Assembly: GCA_018053145.1 (NCBI GenBank)
Contig: JAGPMA010000007.1
Span: forward strand, 1 to 59,660
DNA: 59,660 bases
From: Oscillospiraceae bacterium
Lineage (GTDB): Bacteria; Bacillota; Clostridia; Oscillospirales; Oscillospiraceae
Direction of reading: 5' to 3'
The notes below the pieces were generated by a model. That model ran no database searches and had not been told where the DNA came from. It saw nothing but the letters and a program-made list of their open reading frames with translations. Both the position numbers and the translations under genes were made by a program. This document shows, piece after piece, positions 54,755 to 59,660 of the stretch (position 1 is its first letter; every line of letters starts with the position of its first letter).

Positions 54755-55012
54755 TCAAACAGATACAGGCTGTGACGGAGCTTGAGCTCTCATGCGCGGT
54801 TCAGAGAGAACGGTATTTGCTGAAAACCGTTCCGAAACGCAGATAGTTCTGACCACTCCCGAGCCGAAGCTCCAAAAAGCATTGACTTAGTAGGTGCTCC
54901 CGTGTGCGCACGTTACAGCGCACCTAAGCGGCGGACTATACGTCCGCAAGCAGGGTGGAACCGTGTGAAATTTGCACCCCTGACAAATGTCAGGGGTGTT
55001 TTGTTTTTATTT
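54755..55012 (+). promoter_or_regulatory. T-box leader of thrS (threonine specifier)
   Basis: Stem I elements are visible: AGAGAG at 54803-54808 and GCTGAAAACCG at 54819-54829. The likely specifier codon is ACC at 54852-54854, followed by A. The T-box AGGGTGGAACCG lies at 54952-54963. A terminator then forms from CACCCCTGAC / GTCAGGGGTG with a U-run. Uncharged tRNA-Thr should favour antitermination. The threonine reading matches the gene downstream. Confidence 0.95.
54974..55008 (+). terminator. Regulated terminator within the thrS T-box
   Basis: CACCCCTGAC (54975-54984), short loop, GTCAGGGGTG, then TTTTGTTTTT. Mutually exclusive with the T-box antiterminator. Confidence 0.88.
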
Positions 55013-55074
55013 TAAAACGAAGTTTTGAAATAACCTGACTAGAATAACAATTGATAAAAAGGGAGATATATAAC

Positions 55075-56820
55075 ATGGATGAGAACAAATATACCTTTGG
55101 AAACCCGGATTTCAAGCTTGCCTATAGGCATACGACCTCGCATATACTCGCGCAGGCAATAAAGCACCTTTATCCCGACACGAAGTTTGCCATCGGCCCC
55201 GCTATTGATGAGGGCTTCTACTACGATGTCGATTCCGAAATCATATTTACTCCCGAGGTGCTCGAAAAGCTTGAGGCTGAAATGCGTAATATATGTAAGG
55301 AAAAGCTGCCCCTTGAGCGTTTTGAGCTGCCGCGTGCAGAAGCTTTGGAACTGATGAAGGACGAACCCTATAAGGTCGAGCTAATTAATGACTTGCCCGA
55401 AGACGTTGCTTTGAGCTTTTATAAGCAGGGCGATTTTACCGATCTTTGCGCCGGCCCACATATGGACTCGACCGGACGTATCAAGGGTAACGCAATCAAG
55501 CTTACGAGCTGCACCGGTGCTTACTGGCGCGGAGACTCAAAACGCAAAATGCTGCAGAGAATCTACGGCACTTGCTTCCCCAAAAAGGAAGAGCTTGACG
55601 CATACCTTGAGCGGATTGAAGAAGCAAAAAAGCGCGACCATCGTAAGATTGGACGCGAGCTTGACCTGTTTATGATTACAGATGAAGGCCCGGGCTTCCC
55701 GTTCTTCCTGCCGAAGGGAATGGTTCTGCGTAACGAGCTTGAGAGCTTTTGGCGGGAACTTCATAAAAAATGCGGTTATCAGGAAATTAAAACTCCGATG
55801 ATTCTTAACGAGGAGCTTTGGCACAGAAGCGGTCACTGGGACAAATATAAAGAGAACATGTATTTTACTAAGATCGACGGTGAGGATTTTGCAATAAAGC
55901 CAATGAACTGTCCCGGTGGAATGCTTGCCTATAAGCGCCGCCCGTGGTCTTACAAGGATTTGCCGATGCGTGTTGGGGAACTGGGAGTTGTCCACCGTCA
56001 TGAGCTGTCTGGAGCACTGCACGGACTTATGCGCGTGCGCTGCTTTACCCAAGATGATGCGCATATCTTCATGACCAAGGAACAAATGCACACTGAAATT
56101 CTGGGTGTTATTAATAAAATAGACAGCGTATACAAGATGTTCGGCTTTAACTATCATATCGAGCTTTCCACCTGCCCACCTAACTTCATTGGTAGCCAGG
56201 AAATCCGCGAATATAGCGAGAATGTTTTGCGGGAAGTGCTCGAAACCAACGGCAGAGAATATGTTGTAAACCCAGGCGACGGCGCTTTCTATGGACCGAA
56301 GATTGACTTTCACCTTGAGGATGCCATCGGCAGAACTTGGCAGTGCGGCACAATTCAGCTTGATTTCCAGATGCCGGAGCGTTTTGAGCTTGAGTATACG
56401 GGAGCGGATGGCGAGAAGCACCGTCCAATCATGATTCATACTGTAGCGCTCGGCTCTATAGAGCGCTTTATCGGCATTCTTACAGAGCATTTTGCCGGCG
56501 CATTCCCGCTTTGGCTTGCTCCTGTTCAGGTTGTGGTGATGCCTATTACTGATCGTAGCCATGAATATGCGCAGAGCATTTACGAAAAACTGTTCGATGC
56601 CGGTATTCGCGTTGAGACCGACTGCAGAAGCGAAAAAATTGGTTATAAAATTCGCGAGGCACAGCTTCAAAAAATACCCTATATGCTCGTGCTCGGTGAC
56701 AAGGAAGCCGAAGCGAACTTGGTCGCGGTACGCACACGCCAAGGCGGCGACGAGGGTACAATGACCCTTGATGATTTTATGGCAAAGATTAAGGCGGAAA
56801 TAACGAGCAAGAAAAACTAG
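55075..56820 (+). CDS. thrS: Threonyl-tRNA synthetase lacking the N-terminal TGS domain
   Basis: 581 residues from ATG at 55075 (GGGAG upstream). Most bacterial ThrRS have ~640 and begin with a TGS domain; here the protein begins almost at the editing domain (HTTSH at 19-23, later CAGPHMDSTG). The class II catalytic core follows with MNCPGGMLAYK, VGELGVVHRHELSGALHG, GDGAFYGPKIDFH, and the anticodon domain begins near WLAPVQVVVMPI. The editing site is intact. Confidence 0.95.
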   Translation: MDENKYTFGNPDFKLAYRHTTSHILAQAIKHLYPDTKFAIGPAIDEGFYYDVDSEIIFTPEVLEKLEAEMRNICKEKLPLERFELPRAEALELMKDEPYKVELINDLPEDVALSFYKQGDFTDLCAGPHMDSTGRIKGNAIKLTSCTGAYWRGDSKRKMLQRIYGTCFPKKEELDAYLERIEEAKKRDHRKIGRELDLFMITDEGPGFPFFLPKGMVLRNELESFWRELHKKCGYQEIKTPMILNEELWHRSGHWDKYKENMYFTKIDGEDFAIKPMNCPGGMLAYKRRPWSYKDLPMRVGELGVVHRHELSGALHGLMRVRCFTQDDAHIFMTKEQMHTEILGVINKIDSVYKMFGFNYHIELSTCPPNFIGSQEIREYSENVLREVLETNGREYVVNPGDGAFYGPKIDFHLEDAIGRTWQCGTIQLDFQMPERFELEYTGADGEKHRPIMIHTVALGSIERFIGILTEHFAGAFPLWLAPVQVVVMPITDRSHEYAQSIYEKLFDAGIRVETDCRSEKIGYKIREAQLQKIPYMLVLGDKEAEANLVAVRTRQGGDEGTMTLDDFMAKIKAEITSKKN

Positions 56821-56906
56821 GGAAGTGCCCCTAAAGCTTAATGACCGAAATGTACGGCGTTGAAGCTAATGACCATTAATTTCAATTCCTAAACTTGAAT
56901 AATAAG

Positions 56907-56956
56907 ACAAGCTCCTTCGTAGACTATTGGTAAGGTCTGCAAAGGAGCTTGTTTTG
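56907..56956 (+). terminator. Terminator of thrS
   Basis: ACAAGCTCCTTCGTAGAC pairs with GTCTGCAAAGGAGCTTGT (one weak position), followed by TTTTG. The remaining gap up to 57063 shows no clear promoter. Confidence 0.8.
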
Positions 56957-57063
56957 TGGTGCTACTCTTGAAAGAAGGTTTCTGGCTTGAATAGTTATAG
57001 GTGGAACAAAATCAGAAATTTAATAGATATACTTTAGCTAATAGTATGGGAGGGTTTTACATC

Positions 57064-57726
57064 GTGGACAAAAAGAAAATGTGTCTTGTGCTTGCGGTAA
57101 TCTTTGCTTTGAATATCGCAGCCATTTTGCTGGTGGAAAGAGCCGACGCCTCCTCATATAAAAAAGGCTCGACAGGTAGTGTCGTAAGCCAAATCCAAAC
57201 CGCGCTTAAAAATCAGGGCTTTTACAACGGAGCAGTTGATGGCGTTTTCGGCAGCGCAACCGAAAAGGCGGTTAAAGCATATCAGCAGAAATATGGGCTT
57301 TCTGTGGATGGAAAGGTTGGCTCCGAAACACTGAAGGCACTGGGCCTTTCGCAAAGCGCAACACAGAATTCCGGATCGGGCGATGTTTCATTGCTTGCAA
57401 GGCTAATATCGGCAGAAGCGCGTGGCGAGCCATACAGCGGGCAGGTTGCTGTAGGAGCTGTTGTGCTAAATAGAGTTGATAGCCCGATTTTTCCTAACAC
57501 CATTTCGGGAGTGATTTATCAAAGCGGAGCGTTTACCTGCATTACTGACGGCCAATTTAATGAGCCTGTATCTGAAACTGCATATCGTGCGGCTCGCGAC
57601 GCAATAAATGGCGTCGATCCTTGCGGCGGTGCGATTTATTATTTCAACCCCGCAACGGCGTCGAGTAAATGGATATGGTCGAGACCGCTGATTGTGGTAA
57701 TCGGAAAGCATAGATTTTGCGCCTGA
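57064..57726 (+). CDS. sleB: Spore cortex-lytic enzyme SleB
   Basis: 220 residues from GTG at 57064 (GGGAGGG, 9 nt). A signal peptide (about 4-30) leads to a peptidoglycan-binding domain (YKKGSTGSVVSQIQTAL ... SVDGKVGSETLKALG) and a C-terminal SleB hydrolase domain with ISAEARGE (probable catalytic Glu) and YFNPATASSKWIW. SleB opens cortex at germination. No YpeB partner follows. Confidence 0.93.
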   Translation: MDKKKMCLVLAVIFALNIAAILLVERADASSYKKGSTGSVVSQIQTALKNQGFYNGAVDGVFGSATEKAVKAYQQKYGLSVDGKVGSETLKALGLSQSATQNSGSGDVSLLARLISAEARGEPYSGQVAVGAVVLNRVDSPIFPNTISGVIYQSGAFTCITDGQFNEPVSETAYRAARDAINGVDPCGGAIYYFNPATASSKWIWSRPLIVVIGKHRFCA

Positions 57727-57736
57727 ACTGACGTTG

Positions 57737-57792
57737 CCCTTGAATTGCAAATAAAGTCGGATTATAATAAATGTCAAAGTGTAATTCAAGGG
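57737..57792. promoter_or_regulatory. Promoter of the zinc-ribbon membrane protein flanked by an inverted repeat
   Basis: TTGAAT (57740-57745), 17 nt, TATAAT (57763-57768). CCCTTGAATT (57737-57746) and AATTCAAGGG (57783-57792) are perfect 10-bp inverted arms: the first covers the -35 box, the second touches the SD. Confidence 0.65.
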
Positions 57793-57802
57793 AGAAGTGA
57801 TT

Positions 57803-58255
57803 ATGGCTTATTGCAAACAATGTGGAACAATGCTACCGGATGAATCGGCATTTTGTCCATCGTGTGGTGCCAGAGGTGATAATAGCCAAGGCAATTCGGG
57901 ACAGTATCAATACAATTCCCAGACATATCAGAATCCTGGCAATAATTCGGCAGCAATGGACGCTGAAGAAAACAAGCTGATTTCGATTCTGTGTTATTTT
58001 GGATTGCTGTTTTTAATACCCTATCTGACAAAGCCGGAGTCCCCTTTTGTAAAATTCCATTCTAATCAGGGACTTGTGCTTATGCTATTTGTTATTGCTG
58101 CAAGAATAGCAGCTGTTATTCCAATTCTGGGTTGGATTATTGGAATAGCTTGCTGGGTATTTGCTTTAGTTTGCTTTATAATTGGAATAGTAAATGTGTG
58201 CAACGGGGATATGAAGAAGCTGCCGATTATAGGGGAGATTGAAATTCTAAAATAG
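57803..58255 (+). CDS. Zinc-ribbon, DUF4870-like membrane protein
   Basis: 150 residues from ATG at 57803. N-terminal zinc ribbon (CKQCGTMLPDESAFCPSCG), a Gln/Asn/Gly-rich linker, then about three membrane helices (residues ~60-135) with LLFLIPYLTKPESPFVKFHSNQGL, like the DUF4870/Tic20-type domain. Function unknown; such proteins are common in Firmicutes. Confidence 0.85.
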   Translation: MAYCKQCGTMLPDESAFCPSCGARGDNSQGNSGQYQYNSQTYQNPGNNSAAMDAEENKLISILCYFGLLFLIPYLTKPESPFVKFHSNQGLVLMLFVIAARIAAVIPILGWIIGIACWVFALVCFIIGIVNVCNGDMKKLPIIGEIEILK

Positions 58256-58256
58256 G

Positions 58257-58304
58257 ATATATAGAAAACGAGCGCACCACTCGGTGCGCTCGTTTTCTAT
58301 ATAT
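58257..58304. terminator. Bidirectional terminator between the zinc-ribbon gene and metA
   Basis: A perfect 22-bp stem (first arm at 58257-58278, containing GAAAACGAGCGCACC), 4-nt loop, and T-rich flanks in both directions. It overlaps the metA stop region. Confidence 0.92.
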
Positions 58305-59262
58305 TTTCGTATTGAGTCAGTTCCGCGTCTTCGCCCTCGTTATCGGGATTTATGGAGCTAATAACATACGGGGTGGTCTGGTAAACGTAATAGTTCAGCC
58401 AGTTCGTGTACATCAACTGGGCATGAGCGCGCCATGTCATTACTGGTTCTTTATTAGGGTCATCGTTGGGGAAATAATGTGCCGGAACATGAATATTAGT
58501 TCCCTTAGCTGTGTCGCGCCGATACTCCATCGCGAGCGTTTCTCGGTCATATTCGGGATGACCAAAGACAAAGAATTGACGGCTTCGGTGGTTTTTCACA
58601 GCAAATACGCCTGCCTCATCGGAAACCGCAAGAACCTCCAACTCGGGGACTTTTTCAATGTCGTCCTGACGAACCTCGGTGTAGCGTGAGTGTGGGGCGT
58701 TAAAGTAATCGTCAAAGCCACGGAAAAAAGGCGAATTGGGTCTTAGTATTTTATGGCTATAGATTCCCGACATCTTCTTCGGTAAGGAATACTTCTGAAT
58801 ACCATAATGATAGTAAAGGCCAGCCTGGGCACCCCAGCAGATGTGGAAAGTGCTGTGAACATGGCTTTTTGACCACTCCATAATTTCACAAAGCTCTGGC
58901 CAGTAATCGACATCTTTGAAATCAAGGTTTTCTACAGGCGCGCCAGTGATAATCATGCCGTCGTAATATTTATCACGTATATCATTATGACTAACATAGA
59001 AGGAGGCCAGATGGTCAGAGTCAACGTTCTTTGATTCATGGCTTATTGTTCGCAAAAGATCAATTTCAACTTGTAAAGGCGTGTTCGAAAGCTTGCGCAG
59101 AAGTTGAGTTTCTGTAACAATCTTTGTTGGCATCAAGTTGAGTATAAGAAGCCTTAGCGGACGTATGTCTTGATGTAGCGCACGAAATTGTGTTATTACA
59201 AAGATGTTCTCTTTATCAAGGATGCCTTTTGCGGGCAAAGAATCGGGAATTCGAATAGGCAT
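58297..59262 (-). CDS. metA: Homoserine O-acetyltransferase (MetA)
   Basis: 321 residues. Catalytic Cys142 in HICWGAQAGLYYH; the His/Glu pair in GHPEYDRETL. Residue 111 is Glu (ITGAPVE), which in this family marks acetyl-CoA use rather than succinyl-CoA (Gly in E. coli). It activates homoserine for methionine synthesis. Starts at ATG 59262 with GGAG. Neither a SAM riboswitch nor a T-box is visible in the short leader. Confidence 0.95.
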   Translation of the reverse strand: MPIRIPDSLPAKGILDKENIFVITQFRALHQDIRPLRLLILNLMPTKIVTETQLLRKLSNTPLQVEIDLLRTISHESKNVDSDHLASFYVSHNDIRDKYYDGMIITGAPVENLDFKDVDYWPELCEIMEWSKSHVHSTFHICWGAQAGLYYHYGIQKYSLPKKMSGIYSHKILRPNSPFFRGFDDYFNAPHSRYTEVRQDDIEKVPELEVLAVSDEAGVFAVKNHRSRQFFVFGHPEYDRETLAMEYRRDTAKGTNIHVPAHYFPNDDPNKEPVMTWRAHAQLMYTNWLNYYVYQTTPYVISSINPDNEGEDAELTQYENI

Positions 59263-59301
59263 AATTTCACTCCATTCTGGTGATACTATTTAATAAGAAT
59301 G

Positions 59302-59330
59302 AGTATATAACGAATCTAAAACAATTGCAA
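59302..59330 (-). promoter_or_regulatory. Sigma-A promoter of metA
   Basis: On the minus strand TTGCAA (59325-59330), 17 nt, TATACT (59302-59307). Confidence 0.75.
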
Positions 59331-59384
59331 TATCTGCTATATTAGTGCCTCCAAAAAAAAGATGTCGAAAAAGAAAAAAACGGC

Positions 59385-59413
59385 TTGACAAGGGGCAGAT
59401 GAGGTGTTATTAT
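59385..59413 (+). promoter_or_regulatory. Strong promoter P1 of a probable rRNA operon
   Basis: TTGACA (59385-59390), 17 nt, TATTAT (59408-59413). Confidence 0.85.
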
Positions 59414-59470
59414 AAACAAGCTCTCGCCACGGGGGCAAAGGAAAAGAGCGGTGAAAGCCGAAGAAAGTCC

Positions 59471-59500
59471 TTGACAAGAGTAGAACAAATGTGCTACTAT
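59471..59500 (+). promoter_or_regulatory. Promoter P2 of a probable rRNA operon
   Basis: TTGACA (59471-59476), 18 nt, TACTAT (59495-59500). Two consensus promoters ~85 bp apart are typical of rrn operons. Confidence 0.8.
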
Positions 59501-59504
59501 GTAA

Positions 59505-59660
59505 CTCCGCGGTAAAAGCGGGTCGGTTCAAAAACCGGCAAGTGTACCTTGTAAATTAAACAATGTATGGCAAAACTATAAATCATAGTTTTGACAGCTT
59601 ATGCAAATAAGCACCAGAAATTTAGGGCTTTTGAAAACGTCAAAGAAAGACGTTATAAAA
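59505..59660 (+). other. Probable rRNA leader, 16S gene just beyond the window edge
   Basis: Three successive hairpins: CAAAACTAT/ATAGTTTTG (59571-59593), GCTTAT/ATAAGC (59598-59613), AACGTC/GACGTT (59635-59654). The CCTTGTAAATTAAACAA stretch is typical of clostridial rRNA leaders. No protein gene is credible here. The 16S sequence itself is not in the window. Confidence 0.6.

Noticed and set aside
55537-56742. 401-codon minus-strand ORF inside thrS
   Set aside because: Antisense shadow of thrS; composition is not protein-like and no SD is visible.
59263-59301. Search for a SAM riboswitch or T-box in the metA leader
   Set aside because: The leader is too short and lacks conserved blocks.

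Overview
This window is chromosomal DNA from a low-to-mid GC, endospore-forming Firmicute of the class Clostridia; the gene orders and sequence feel resemble Oscillospirales/Ruminococcaceae. That placement is an inference. The evidence for it is a CIRCE-controlled hrcA-grpE-dnaK-dnaJ operon, a yabP-yabQ-divIC-yabR-like sporulation/division cluster, a SleB cortex hydrolase, AddAB recombination, the hprK-murB-rapZ-yvcK-whiA-dnaE block, a T-box on thrS and a THF riboswitch on a folate transporter. I see no prophage, transposase, CRISPR array or plasmid gene.

Layout. 1-3.4 kb: the 3' end of a glycosyltransferase/CsaB fusion, a PurN homologue without its catalytic residues, and a DUF4349 lipoprotein. 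3.4-5.9 kb (minus): folC, then a THF riboswitch controlling folT-ruvX. 6.0-8.4 kb: rpmG-secE-nusG-rplK-rplA, ending without rplJ/rplL in a cluster of imperfect repeats. 8.8-13.5 kb: deoD, a PMT-type membrane mannosyltransferase, hisJ, rpiB, a small S/T/P-tailed membrane protein, rpmE. 13.7-20.5 kb (minus): addB-addA. 20.8-23.5 kb: two tandem CNNM/CorC-type membrane proteins and a small cysteine-rich gene split by an amber codon. 23.6-28.5 kb (minus): the heat-shock operon. 28.8-38.7 kb: rpmB, the hprK to dnaE block, an iron alcohol dehydrogenase. 38.8-45.4 kb (minus): a yabP-yabQ-divIC-S1 cluster, a lipoprotein, an amino-acid ABC transporter with a possible ArgR operator, and a nucleotidyltransferase with what looks like a leftover phosphomannomutase end. 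45.7-56.8 kb: gdpP-rplI-dnaB-tilS-hpt-ftsH, ychF, T-box-thrS. 57-59.3 kb: sleB, a zinc-ribbon membrane protein, metA (minus). The right edge carries tandem strong promoters and hairpins that look like the leader of an rRNA operon starting just outside the window.

Most genes are core functions: translation, protein quality control, replication/repair, cell-wall control (MurB, RapZ, YvcK, WhiA), c-di-AMP turnover (GdpP) and sporulation. The less ordinary material is in small or altered pieces: the active-site-less PurN paralogue, the amber-split cysteine-rich ORF, the Cys/His-rich DnaK tail, the 200-bp yabQ/divIC overlap, the shortened nucleotidyltransferase/PMM protein, the PMT transferase with a large inserted ectodomain, and the RNA switch of folT. 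I did not find a clear multi-gene novel system. All homology statements come from reading the sequence; no database search was run.
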